A stretch of 64,000 nt of DNA from positions 248,001 to 312,000 of the forward strand of contig CANMLS010000001.1 of the NCBI GenBank assembly GCA_947498785.1, given 5' to 3'. The notes beneath the pieces were generated by a model that saw only the letters and a list, made by a program, of their open reading frames with translations, searched no databases and was not told the DNA's origin. Made by a program: the position numbers and the translations under genes. Below, piece by piece: positions 18,441 to 26,991 of this stretch. Each line of letters starts with the position of its first letter. Within the stretch, counting starts at the first letter, position 1. This stretch comes from an uncultured Aquimarina sp. Its GTDB lineage: Bacteria > Bacteroidota > Bacteroidia > Flavobacteriales > Flavobacteriaceae.

Positions 18441-18700
18441 TAACTGTTGAATAATTAATTCTATTTTTTTAAATCAATAATCTCATCTTTTAATTTCTTA
18501 TTTACATTTTTAATGAGTTCGTTTTGAAGTTTCATAACTCTAAATAAATTGTGAATTGCGTTTAACTCAATAGGTAATAATAATTTATAAAAAATGATGT
18601 AAAAAAATAAAAAAAGTTTTTAATATCATTTTTTTACTACATTTGATTTATTCAATAATGAGTCCATTAAGGACGCATTGCCTATATAAATGAAAACATT

Positions 18701-18840
18701 TTTCAGATTCGGGCTTAGAAGCATAAAGAAGTCTGCTTCAAAAGCTGCCTCAGGGATGAGGAACCGAATTCTCAGGCTGACTTCCAAAAAGTATACAATT
18801 GCACTTCAATTTTTTGAACGAATATCATTCGTTCCATATA
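18701..18840 (+). promoter_or_regulatory. Candidate structured 5' leader (possible riboswitch or attenuator) of the polyamine operon
   Basis: The leader is long and locally less AT-rich than its surroundings. ATTCGG (18707-18712) can pair with CCGAAT (18764-18769) and encloses two hairpins: GAAGC/GCTTC (18718-18722 with 18735-18739) and CCTCA/TGAGG (18748-18752 with 18757-18761). GAAGTC (18728-18733) can also pair with GACTTC (18779-18784) outside the enclosing stem, giving a pseudoknot or an alternative fold. A perfect hairpin with 8-bp arms GAACGAAT/ATTCGTTC follows at 18816-18834. I do not recognise a known riboswitch class. Confidence 0.45.
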
Positions 18841-19009
18841 CTATTTCTATTATTCGAATATGAAATAATTTATGTAAATGATTAAATCATTTATTCTATT
18901 TATTTCTAATTTTTTAAATCCCGTATAATGGAATGATCCATTGGTCGCAAGGCTATTCTGGTCTGTGTTTGCAATGGTGATTTTTATCTGCAAATCAAAA
19001 ACAAAACAG

Positions 19010-20464
19010 ATGAAAACAAAATATATCGATCTTATCGACCAAACCTTTCATTTCCCTCAAGAGGAATTTAAACTAGAGGATAATCAACTACAATTTCATG
19101 GCATTAACCTTATGGAGTTGATCTCTCAATATGGTGTGCCTCTAAAATTCACCTACCTCCCTAAAATATCTGAAAACATTAACCGAGCAAAAAACTGGTT
19201 TAACAATGCAATCAAAACAAATAATTATGCTGGTAATTATAACTATTGTTATTGTACCAAAAGCTCTCACTTTCAACACGTATTAAATGAGGCACTAAAA
19301 AATGATATCCATATAGAAACGTCTTCGGCTTTTGATATTGATATTGTAGAAAACTTAAAGAGGCAAGGTAAAATCAATGACGATACCTATGTTATTAGTA
19401 ACGGCTTCAAACGTGATCAATACGTTCAAAATATCGCCCGACTGATTAATAACGGACATCATAATTGTATTCCTATTATTGATAATTACGAAGAATTAGA
19501 TCTATTAAGCGATGTGATTAATGACGATTTTAAGGTTGGTATCCGTATTGCTTCTGAAGAAGGCCCAAAATTTGAATTTTATACTTCTAGATTAGGAATT
19601 GGGTATCGAAATATTGTGTCTTTTTATAATAATCAAATCAAAAATAATCCAAAAGTTAAGCTAAAAATGCTTCACTTCTTTATTAATACGGGTATTCGTG
19701 ATACCGCTTACTATTGGAATGAGTTATTAAAATGCTTAAAAGTATATATCAGTCTTAAGAAAATATGTCCATCCTTGGATAGCTTAAATATTGGAGGTGG
19801 TTTCCCTATAAAAAACTCTTTGGCATTCGATTATGACTATCAATATATGATTAATGAAATCGTAAATCAAATCCAGATTGCCTGTGAAGAAGCACGGGTA
19901 GATGTTCCTAATATCTTTACAGAGTTTGGAAGTTTTACGGTTGGCGAAAGTGGTGGTGCTATTTATGAGGTACTATACCAAAAACAGCAAAATGATCGTG
20001 AAAAATGGAATATGATCAATTCATCTTTTATCACGACAATGCCAGACACTTGGGCAATAAATAAGCGTTTTGTGATGCTTCCGATAAATAGATGGCAAGA
20101 AGAATATGAACGCGTATTACTTGGAGGTCTTACCTGTGATAGTGATGATTATTACAATTCCGAACAACATATGAATGCCATTTATCTACCAAAATATAAA
20201 AAAGGCAAACCGTTATACATCGGATTTTTTAATACAGGAGCATATCAAGAAACCATTAGTGGTTTTGGCGGATTACAACATTGCCTGATCCCACAACCTA
20301 AGCATATTTTGATAGATCGTAACGAGAATGGAAAGGTAACTACAGAAGTTTTTGCGCAACAACAAACCTCAGAACAGTTATTATCGATTCTTGGATATCA
20401 AAAAACAGCAAAAGAGAAAGTCTTAGAATATTCACAAAAAGAAACATTTATACATTCTAATTAA
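19010..20464 (+). CDS. speA: Arginine decarboxylase (PLP-dependent, alanine-racemase-fold type)
   Basis: The ORF opens at 18941, but the family N-terminus MKTKYIDLIDQTFHFPQEEF begins at ATG 19010 (484 residues). It belongs to the fold III PLP decarboxylases and converts arginine to agmatine and CO2. The expected PLP lysine is in YNYCYCTKSSHFQHV, near the N-terminus of the barrel, and glycine-rich phosphate-binding segments include LNIGGGFPIKN and EFGSFTVGESG. It is shorter than enterobacterial SpeA, as usual for the Bacteroidota type. It heads the operon: agmatinase starts 25 nt later. The long structured leader suggests RNA-level control. Confidence 0.9.
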   Translation: MKTKYIDLIDQTFHFPQEEFKLEDNQLQFHGINLMELISQYGVPLKFTYLPKISENINRAKNWFNNAIKTNNYAGNYNYCYCTKSSHFQHVLNEALKNDIHIETSSAFDIDIVENLKRQGKINDDTYVISNGFKRDQYVQNIARLINNGHHNCIPIIDNYEELDLLSDVINDDFKVGIRIASEEGPKFEFYTSRLGIGYRNIVSFYNNQIKNNPKVKLKMLHFFINTGIRDTAYYWNELLKCLKVYISLKKICPSLDSLNIGGGFPIKNSLAFDYDYQYMINEIVNQIQIACEEARVDVPNIFTEFGSFTVGESGGAIYEVLYQKQQNDREKWNMINSSFITTMPDTWAINKRFVMLPINRWQEEYERVLLGGLTCDSDDYYNSEQHMNAIYLPKYKKGKPLYIGFFNTGAYQETISGFGGLQHCLIPQPKHILIDRNENGKVTTEVFAQQQTSEQLLSILGYQKTAKEKVLEYSQKETFIHSN

Positions 20465-20489
20465 TTTATTAAATCCAAACATTTTAAAA

Positions 20490-21437
20490 ATGGAAACTAA
20501 GAAAACATATGCCGGAATTCCAGAAGAATATACTAGCTATGACAAATCAAAAGTAGTATTAATTCCTGTGGCTTATGATGGAACCAGCACTTGGGGAAAG
20601 GGAGCAGATAAAGGTCCTGAAGCATTTTTACACGCTTCAGAAAATATGGAGCTATATGATATAGAAACCAATAGCGAAGTGTATAAGCAAGGAATACATT
20701 TGACCGAACCGGTGGATGAAGTTTCCTCTCCAGAAACTATGGTTACAGCCGTACATAATGTTGTTAAATCTAACATAAAACGTAACAAATTTGTGACTCT
20801 TTTTGGAGGAGAACATTCTATTTCTATAGGGGCCATACGTGCTTTTGATGAGTGTTTCGATGATTTAACAGTAGTGCAAATCGATGCCCATGCCGACCTA
20901 AGAAAAGAGTATGAAGGTTCTAAGTACAATCACGCTTGTACATTGTATGAAGCCAATCAAAACACCAACCTTATTCAAGTAGGGATAAGAAGTATGGACG
21001 CTTCAGAAAAATTAGTGATGAATGAAGAAAACGTTTTTTTTGCACACGAAATGGCAACTGATGATTATTGGATGGACAATGCCATCGAACTAATGACAGA
21101 TAATGTCTATATCACTTTTGACCTGGACGCTTTAGATCCTTCCATTTTGCCTTCAACAGGTACTCCAGAACCAGGAGGGCTATTATGGTATGAAACCCTT
21201 GAATTTCTTAAGAAAATATTTGAAGAGAAAAATGTAGTAGGATTTGATATTGTAGAATTATGTCCAAATAAATATGATAAATCCTCTGATTTTGCTGCTG
21301 CCAAATTATACTATAAAATGTTGAGTTACAAATTTGCAAAACAAGATGTTGATGATGAGAATGAAAATCTATATGCCTTTAAAGGAAATGATAAAACTAA
21401 CCACCTAAAATTTGATGACGATGAGTACGAAGGATAA
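20490..21437 (+). CDS. speB: Agmatinase (arginase/ureohydrolase family)
   Basis: A protein of 315 residues. It hydrolyses agmatine to putrescine and urea, directly using the product of the upstream enzyme. The three Mn-binding signatures are all present: GGEHSISIG, QIDAHADLR and TFDLDALDPSILPSTGTPEP. The N-terminal segment YAGIPEEYTSYDKSKVVLIP is typical of the Bacteroidota agmatinase that travels with the decarboxylase. The acidic C-terminus (KFDDDEYEG) overlaps the next gene's start region, so translation is probably coupled. Confidence 0.94.
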   Translation: METKKTYAGIPEEYTSYDKSKVVLIPVAYDGTSTWGKGADKGPEAFLHASENMELYDIETNSEVYKQGIHLTEPVDEVSSPETMVTAVHNVVKSNIKRNKFVTLFGGEHSISIGAIRAFDECFDDLTVVQIDAHADLRKEYEGSKYNHACTLYEANQNTNLIQVGIRSMDASEKLVMNEENVFFAHEMATDDYWMDNAIELMTDNVYITFDLDALDPSILPSTGTPEPGGLLWYETLEFLKKIFEEKNVVGFDIVELCPNKYDKSSDFAAAKLYYKMLSYKFAKQDVDDENENLYAFKGNDKTNHLKFDDDEYEG

Positions 21438-22401
21438 AGGAGCTATATCACAATTTATAGAAAAGTATTATCTACATTTTAATGCAGCTTCTGTAGTAGA
21501 TGCAGCCAAAGCATATGAAACCCAAATTGATAAGGGTTCAAAAATGTTGGTATCTCTTGCTGGAGCAATGAGCACTGCCGAATTAGGTAAAATTTTTGCA
21601 GAAATGATTCGTCAGGACAAAATACACATTGTTTCTTGTACCGGAGCTAATCTCGAAGAAGATATTATGAATCTGGTGGCGCATAGCCATTATAAAAGAG
21701 TACCGAATTATCGAGATTTAACCCCACAACAGGAATGGGAATTATTAGAAAAAGGACTTAATCGAGTTACAGACACCTGTATTCCAGAAGAAGAAGCTTT
21801 TAGAAGATTACAACAACATATTTTTAAGATTTGGAAAGATGCTGAAGAAGCAGGAGAACGCTTTTTCCCACATGAGTTTATGTATAAGATGTTATTGTCT
21901 GGAGTTTTAGAACAATATTATGAGATAGACATTAAAGATAGCTGGATGTATGCTGCGGCCAAAGCCAATTTACCAATGGTAGTACCAGGATGGGAAGATA
22001 GTACAATGGGTAACATATTTGCCAGCTATGTACTGAAAGGAGAGCTCAAAGCCAGGACTATGAAATCTGGAATCGAGTATATGACATTTTTGGCTGATTG
22101 GTATACCGCTAATTCAAGTAATGGTATTGGATTCTTCCAAATTGGTGGTGGTATCGCAGGGGACTTTCCTATTTGTGTGGTACCCATGTTATATCAGGAT
22201 ATGGAGCGAACGGATACCCCGTTCTGGAATTATTTCTGCCAGATAAGTGACTCAACCACAAGCTATGGGTCTTATAGCGGAGCAGTACCTAATGAAAAGA
22301 TCACTTGGGGTAAACTGGATATAGATACTCCAAAGTTTGTCATAGAAAGCGATGCAACCATTGTGGCACCATTAATATTTGCCTATTTATTAGATATGTG
22401 A
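21412..22401 (+). CDS. Deoxyhypusine synthase-like protein (probable polyamine aminobutyltransferase)
   Basis: A protein of 329 residues, clearly in the deoxyhypusine synthase family: KMLVSLAGAMSTAELGKIFA, CTGANLEEDIMNLVAH, GFFQIGGGIAGDFPICVVP and DSTTSYGSYSGAVPNEKITW followed by GKL. The Lys of TWGKL corresponds to the lysine that forms the enzyme-aminobutyl intermediate in eukaryotic enzymes, so catalysis is likely intact. Bacteria lack eIF5A, so the acceptor must be something else; conversion of putrescine or spermidine to homospermidine is one suggestion for such homologues. It overlaps agmatinase and precedes a small unknown gene, forming a polyamine operon. ATG 21424 (MSTKDKGAISQF) is an alternative start. 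Confidence 0.88.
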   Translation: MMTMSTKDKGAISQFIEKYYLHFNAASVVDAAKAYETQIDKGSKMLVSLAGAMSTAELGKIFAEMIRQDKIHIVSCTGANLEEDIMNLVAHSHYKRVPNYRDLTPQQEWELLEKGLNRVTDTCIPEEEAFRRLQQHIFKIWKDAEEAGERFFPHEFMYKMLLSGVLEQYYEIDIKDSWMYAAAKANLPMVVPGWEDSTMGNIFASYVLKGELKARTMKSGIEYMTFLADWYTANSSNGIGFFQIGGGIAGDFPICVVPMLYQDMERTDTPFWNYFCQISDSTTSYGSYSGAVPNEKITWGKLDIDTPKFVIESDATIVAPLIFAYLLDM

Positions 22402-22406
22402 ACAAA

Positions 22407-22649
22407 ATGAAAACAGAACGAAACGCAAATTTGAAAAGAATTATTGTTGATTATAAAAAACTAAACAATACCATTCTGGATCTATTAGTGAATGAATATC
22501 CTGATGGGTATAATGATGAAAATATCATTACGTTTAGAAATGCACAAAACGAAATCGTAGAATGTGTAGAAGTAAAAACAGACGACACTTTATATCTGGT
22601 TAAAGTTAGTAAACGCTTGGTTAGTGCAATGAAAAGCCACGATGATTAA
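22407..22649 (+). CDS. Small unknown protein of the polyamine operon
   Basis: The track starts at GTG 22398, overlapping the upstream stop; ATG 22407 (MKTERNANLKRIIVDYKKLN) gives 80 residues. It is a soluble alpha/beta protein with a charged surface and no signal peptide. After the TAA stop, the same frame continues with DDQDKETGLPEELEKD and then TAG. That acidic tail looks like natural protein sequence, so the stop may be a recent nonsense mutation removing an acidic C-terminus. The family is not recognised. Its position suggests a link to the deoxyhypusine-synthase-like enzyme. Confidence 0.65.
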   Translation: MKTERNANLKRIIVDYKKLNNTILDLLVNEYPDGYNDENIITFRNAQNEIVECVEVKTDDTLYLVKVSKRLVSAMKSHDD

Positions 22650-22700
22650 GATGACCAAGACAAAGAAACCGGTTTGCCAGAAGAGTTAGAAAAGGATTAG

Positions 22701-22889
22701 TTGTATGATAAAGTTAAAAGCTTTAAAGACAGCTATCGAAGTATTCATGATCAAATTGAAATTATAAAAGAAAATCTAGAGCTATTTAAGGACATTATAT
22801 TTCATAAAGAAAGTAGTAAGCTAGAATGGATCATTATCATTTTGATTTTGGTCGAAGTTATAGATATGTTCATTATAAAATTAATATAA
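22701..22889 (+). pseudogene. C-terminal fragment of an RMND1/YagE (DUF155) family protein
   Basis: The frame reads YDKVKSFKDSYRSIHDQIEI, then [20 protein letters not shown]. That is the conserved C-terminal coiled coil plus membrane anchor ([12 protein letters not shown]) of the RMND1/YagE family. A stop immediately upstream and the absence of any N-terminal domain show that roughly the first 200 residues of a normal protein are gone. Its end overlaps the ORF of the RimK-like gene. It is unlikely to be translated usefully. Confidence 0.65.
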
Positions 22890-22903
22890 ACACAAACAAG
22901 ACA

Positions 22904-24280
22904 TTGGAAATAAAAGACCTAAAAATAATAGGAAGTGAAGAATGGTGCGTATTCGAGGAATTCGGGATTCCGGCTATCAAAGCACGTGTAGATTCTGGAG
23001 CAAAAACCTCTTCTATACAAGCAAATAATATTAAACTTATTCATAAAGAAACCGAAGAATGGGTGCGTTTTGAAGTCAACCCTATCCAAGATAATAGAAG
23101 TATCGTGATTCGATGTGAAATCAAACTACACGATAAACGTGTAGTAAAAAGTTCTTCTGGTATTTCAGAACAGCGTTTTGTGATCAAAACACCCGTGACT
23201 CTGGGTGATGCAACCTTTGATATTGAACTTACGCTTGCGAATCGTGACGCGATGGAATTTAGAATGTTATTAGGACGTGAAGCTCTTATGAATCGATACA
23301 TTGTAAACCCATCTATTAGTTTTGCACAGCAAAATTTCACAAATGAAGAAATTCTAATAAAGTATAGACCCTTTTTTAAAGAAAAATCAGGATTAAAGAT
23401 TGCCTTATTAGCTAGTAACCCAGAATTGTATAGTAATAAACGTATCGTTGAAGCAGGTATGGCCAGAGGTCACGAAATGGTATTTCTAAACGTAGAGCAG
23501 GCTTATATGAAATTGGATGCAACGGAGCCCGAAATAAGATATCGCGGGGGAAATATTATTGATGAATTTGATGCAATTATTCCTAGAATAAAGCCTTCAA
23601 TGACTTTCTATGCTTGCGCTCTGATAAGACAATTTGACTCTATGGGAGCCTTTTGCTTGAATACAGCAGAAGCGATTACCCAATCCAGAGATAAGCTATT
23701 GGCAACCCAACTTTTTGCCAAACACGATATTCATATTCCGATTACTGGATTTGCAAAATCACCTTTAGATACCAAGGATTTAATAAAAATGGTAAATGGT
23801 GCTCCGTTAATCATTAAACTTTTAGAAAGTACTCAAGGAAAAGGTGTGGTGCTGGCAGAAACAAACAAAGCTGCAGAAAGTGTTATCAATGCCTTTAAAA
23901 GTGTACAAACTAACATTTTAGTGCAGGAATTTATTAAAGAAGCTAATGGACAGGATATTCGTTGTTTTGTAGTGAACGGAAAAGTAGTAGCCTCAATGCA
24001 AAGACAAGCTGCAAAAGGAGAATTTAGAGCTAACATTCATCAAGGTGGATCAGCTTCTAAAATTAAAATAACTGCTGAAGAACGAAAATTAGCAATCAAA
24101 GCAGCAAAAATTCTAAGCCTTCCTGTAGCAGGAGTTGACATTATTCGATCTAACAAAGGCCCTCTTTTATTAGAAGTGAATTCTTCTCCAGGACTAGAAG
24201 GAATAGAAAATGCTACTGGATTGGATATTGCCAATATTATGATTGAAGCAATAGAAAAGAAGTTAAAATTTAAAAGATAA
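22904..24280 (+). CDS. RimB-like (retropepsin-fold) and RimK-like ATP-grasp fusion protein
   Basis: The ORF opens at ATG 22826 but that part overlaps the YagE fragment; TTG 22904 ([20 protein letters not shown]) is the better start, giving 458 residues. Residues about 5-140 resemble the RimB/'ATP-dependent zinc protease' retropepsin-like family: [19 protein letters not shown] with the DSGA motif, and [20 protein letters not shown]. Residues about 155-455 are a RimK ATP-grasp ligase: [55 protein letters not shown] and [20 protein letters not shown]. RimK adds glutamates to ribosomal protein S6 or related peptides and RimB can trim them, so this fusion would both write and erase. Confidence 0.85.
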   Translation: MEIKDLKIIGSEEWCVFEEFGIPAIKARVDSGAKTSSIQANNIKLIHKETEEWVRFEVNPIQDNRSIVIRCEIKLHDKRVVKSSSGISEQRFVIKTPVTLGDATFDIELTLANRDAMEFRMLLGREALMNRYIVNPSISFAQQNFTNEEILIKYRPFFKEKSGLKIALLASNPELYSNKRIVEAGMARGHEMVFLNVEQAYMKLDATEPEIRYRGGNIIDEFDAIIPRIKPSMTFYACALIRQFDSMGAFCLNTAEAITQSRDKLLATQLFAKHDIHIPITGFAKSPLDTKDLIKMVNGAPLIIKLLESTQGKGVVLAETNKAAESVINAFKSVQTNILVQEFIKEANGQDIRCFVVNGKVVASMQRQAAKGEFRANIHQGGSASKIKITAEERKLAIKAAKILSLPVAGVDIIRSNKGPLLLEVNSSPGLEGIENATGLDIANIMIEAIEKKLKFKR

Positions 24281-24592
24281 TATCTAAGATCACTATAAAA
24301 TTGAATTATCCTAGGATTATTTTACACGAGTTTTTAGAATTGATTTTGTGATCAATTCTAAAAACTCGTGTAAAATACTACGTATTCGCCAATTTGCTAC
24401 AATATAATATTTGTACTATAATGTTCTGCGTTATGTAACTTTTCTTTGGTAAGACAAAATTTTGAAGATTCTCAATTTTTAAAATTATGAGCGAGGAGGT
24501 GTAACGAAATGTTTCATTAAAAAAAGCTAATGAAACACTTATTATGCGAGCCTACAGTAGGAGGGGAGTGTAATGTGTGTGGAATAGGATTA
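24281..24592. repeat. Intergenic repeat E2, copy 1
   Basis: This copy fills the convergent gap between the RimK-like and LytTR genes. Left edge: TAAGATxACTAT ... AATTATCCT. Centre (24319-24376): a perfect 58-nt hairpin with 26-bp arms containing GAGTTTTTAGAATTGAT and a 6-nt loop. Then ACTACGTATTCGCCAATTTG, TTTGTACTATAATGTTCTGC and GTTATGTAACTTT. Right edge: GTAGGAG.GGAGTG.AATGTGT. The same parts recur in the same order in copies 2-4. The hairpin with flanking A/T runs could terminate transcription from both sides. Confidence 0.8.
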
Positions 24593-24595
24593 TTA

Positions 24596-25297
24596 TTAAA
24601 ACATTATAGCTATCATACCTTTTCTATAGTTATCTCCTATAGGAATCTCTATTTCACCTATCTCAATATCATTTTTTGTGTAAGCAGTAATCTTATTTTT
24701 ATTCACAATATAAGAACGATGAATTCGAATAAAACGCGCATCTAATTCTTTCTCAAAAGCTGAAATACTAAATTTTATAGTATGAGATTCATTATCTAAA
24801 TGAATTTTGATATAATCTTTTAGGCTTTCTACATATAGTATTTCATCAAAAATCATTTTTACTTTTTTACGATTTTTAGACACAAAAATAAAGTCATCTT
24901 CTGTGGTTGTCAAACTAGATTGAGTGTCATTTACAACGATAGAACTTTGCTCTTTAAATTTTTCAATAGCATTAAAAAATCTAGAAAAAGTTATGGGTTT
25001 GAGTAAATAATCAATAGCATTTAACTCAAAACCATCTAGAGCATAGTCACGATACGCAGTAGTAAAAATGACTTTAGGTTTTTGAAGTAGATTTTTAAAA
25101 AAATCGGTTCCTTTTAATACAGGCATTTCAATATCTAGAAAAAGCAAATCTACAGGTTGTTGTTGTAAAATAGTACTCGCTTTAATAGAACTTGCACAAG
25201 AAGCCACTAACTCAAAATCATCTAATTGCTTTAAATGCGTTTCTATTAGCTCTCTAGCTAATTCTTCGTCATCAATAATTAAACATTTGTAAATCAT
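24596..25297 (-). CDS. LytTR-family response regulator
   Basis: A protein of 233 residues. The receiver (about 1-120) starts MIYKCLIIDDEELARE, with phospho-acceptor Asp in LLFLDIEMPVLKG and Lys in YLLKPITFSRF. The LytTR domain (about 135-232) contains FIFVSKNRKKVKMIFDEILY, FIRIHRSYIVNKNKIT and IEIPIGDNYRKGM. Its start overlaps the kinase stop by 1 nt, so the two are co-translated. The divergent NTF2-like and DUF5916 genes are the natural candidate targets. Confidence 0.93.
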   Translation of the reverse strand: MIYKCLIIDDEELARELIETHLKQLDDFELVASCASSIKASTILQQQPVDLLFLDIEMPVLKGTDFFKNLLQKPKVIFTTAYRDYALDGFELNAIDYLLKPITFSRFFNAIEKFKEQSSIVVNDTQSSLTTTEDDFIFVSKNRKKVKMIFDEILYVESLKDYIKIHLDNESHTIKFSISAFEKELDARFIRIHRSYIVNKNKITAYTKNDIEIGEIEIPIGDNYRKGMIAIMF

Positions 25298-26364
25298 TAT
25301 TTAACTAGTAATTTTAAAGTTACTGTATAAGAATCTTTAGTATTTTCAATATCTAAAAAATAATTGTCTCCATATAACAATTCTAGTTGTTTTTTTATGT
25401 TTTTTAAACCAATGCGATGCTCTGTGTTATTCTCTATACTAACATTAGGTTTTGAGTTTTCTATATTAAAAATAATCTCATCGCTTTCAAGGTTAATTTT
25501 TATCATAATAAATGCCTCATTTAGTTCTTGACTTACACCATGTTTGAACGCGTTTTCTATAAAAGTTAACAATAATAAAGGGGCTATTTTTACATCCCTA
25601 TTTATGTCTCTGTCAAATGTAATTTGAATACGTTTTCCATATCTAACTTTTTCTAATGAAAGATAATTTTCAATTAACTCAATCTCTTTTTGAAGAGATA
25701 CAAAGGTGTCATTACATCTGTACAACATGTAATCTAAAATGTCTGATAATTTTTCAATTACCGCTGGTGTTTCATCTGCCTTTTTTAATGCCAATGCATA
25801 AAGATTATTTAGAGTGTTAAATAAAAAATGTGGATTTAATTGATGTTTTAAAGCGTTAAGTTCTGTAGTTTTTTTCTGATCGCTAAGCTTCAAATATTTT
25901 TGTTGGTTTTTATAAAAACGAGCCATTAGCAATAATGCAGTAGGTGTTAAAAGTTTAATGGATTTACTTAAAAAAACAGAAATGTTTGTAAGCCTTTTCC
26001 AAAATGGTAATTCTGAGTACTTCTTTGTAATGTCATTATAAAATTCATAATATTTTGGTTCATAAAAATAGATATGTAGAACATTATAAAGAGTAAACAT
26101 TGCTATTAACAGAACGGCTATCCAAACCAAAAATAAAATTGTTTTTTTTGTATTTAAAAACTTTGGAACCAATACAAATAAACAAACGTAAGCAGTGATC
26201 ATTTGTGGGATTACAATCTTACATGTAGAATGAAATAATTGAATATATCCTGCTTCAAAATAAGTTAGATCTGAAGTGAACATAAAGTATAAGAACACAC
26301 ACAACCAAAACAATCCATGTTTGAAAAAGGTAACAGTATTGTATTTACTTTTTAAAATAGTCAT
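25297..26364 (-). CDS. LytS-type sensor histidine kinase (PF06580)
   Basis: A protein of 355 residues. Four membrane helices occupy about 10-155, with no sizeable outside domain, so it probably senses something in the membrane. The His_kinase domain has HQLNPHFLFNTLNNLYALAL with the conserved His and the ATP-binding N-box LLTFIENAFKHGVSQEL, followed by a C-terminal G-region (EHRIGLKNIKKQLELLYGDN). It overlaps its response regulator by 1 nt. The layout closely parallels the pair at 29.5-31.0 kb. Confidence 0.92.
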   Translation of the reverse strand: MTILKSKYNTVTFFKHGLFWLCVFLYFMFTSDLTYFEAGYIQLFHSTCKIVIPQMITAYVCLFVLVPKFLNTKKTILFLVWIAVLLIAMFTLYNVLHIYFYEPKYYEFYNDITKKYSELPFWKRLTNISVFLSKSIKLLTPTALLLMARFYKNQQKYLKLSDQKKTTELNALKHQLNPHFLFNTLNNLYALALKKADETPAVIEKLSDILDYMLYRCNDTFVSLQKEIELIENYLSLEKVRYGKRIQITFDRDINRDVKIAPLLLLTFIENAFKHGVSQELNEAFIMIKINLESDEIIFNIENSKPNVSIENNTEHRIGLKNIKKQLELLYGDNYFLDIENTKDSYTVTLKLLVK

Positions 26365-26574
26365 ATAGACTTGCTAAATTACAATTATGCCTTCTAATAT
26401 TATGTGAAAGTTGATAAAACAGATCTTTAAGATGTCGGATAGAAGTTTTAAGTAGACAAAAATCGAATATGCTAATAATGTACTTTCTGTTTGCTAAAAC
26501 ATAGGATTGGTATATTAATTTTTTATTCCATTACCCATAGTTTTAGTTTTGAATCGAACTAAAACAATTAATAC

Positions 26575-26988
26575 ATGAAAAAATTAATTTTCACTTTACT
26601 ATTAAGTGTTATTTCTGCAAATGCTTTTGCGTATGAAACAGATATAGAGTTAATAACCAAAACACCGACAAGCTATATTGATGACTCTTCCAACATGCAA
26701 TCTAATAGGTTAAAAACTGCTTTTTATGAAAATTTAAACTTGTACTATGTAAAAAATGATAGTATAAAAATTTGGTCTGGAAAAGCATATATAAAGAACA
26801 CAAAAGAAGGAGAACCAACAGGAGAAATAGGTAAAATTATTTCTATAGATTATAAAAACAATGAAACAGTAGCAAATGTAGAAACCTCGCATCCTAAAAA
26901 TAAAAAATCGTATGTCGATTATTTTCTTTTACTCAAAACAGAGAGTAAATGGACTTTTATTAATAAAATATATACCAAAAGAAAATAA
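26575..26988 (+). CDS. Exported NTF2-like / lumazine-binding-like protein
   Basis: A protein of 137 residues with a Sec signal (LIFTLLLSVISANAFA-Y). The mature part resembles the putative lumazine-binding (NTF2-fold) family of Bacteroidota: LKTAFYENLNLYYVKNDSIK ... VANVETSHPKNKKSYVDYFL ... KTESKWTFINKIYTK, the C-terminal DYxxLxKxxxxWxIxxKxY being characteristic. The function of the family is unknown. It lies 3 nt upstream of the DUF5916 gene in an operon and is divergent from the LytS/LytTR pair. Confidence 0.75.
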   Translation: MKKLIFTLLLSVISANAFAYETDIELITKTPTSYIDDSSNMQSNRLKTAFYENLNLYYVKNDSIKIWSGKAYIKNTKEGEPTGEIGKIISIDYKNNETVANVETSHPKNKKSYVDYFLLLKTESKWTFINKIYTKRK

Positions 26989-26991
26989 GTC

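Noticed and set aside
18377-18535. 52-codon minus-strand ORF, lysine-rich and coiled (MKLQNELIKNVNKKLKDEII)
   Set aside because: Runs out of frame over the LytTR fragment; could be a relic of the same lost gene, but no independent support.
18740-18785. Resemblance of TTCTCAGGC to the conserved core of glycine riboswitches
   Set aside because: The other required elements (GCCGAAGG box, AAAGGAC) are absent and the stems do not follow the glycine aptamer layout.
24281-24592. E2 copies considered as a CRISPR-like array
   Set aside because: Copies are kilobases apart, about 300 bp long and contain hairpins; there is no repeat-spacer periodicity.
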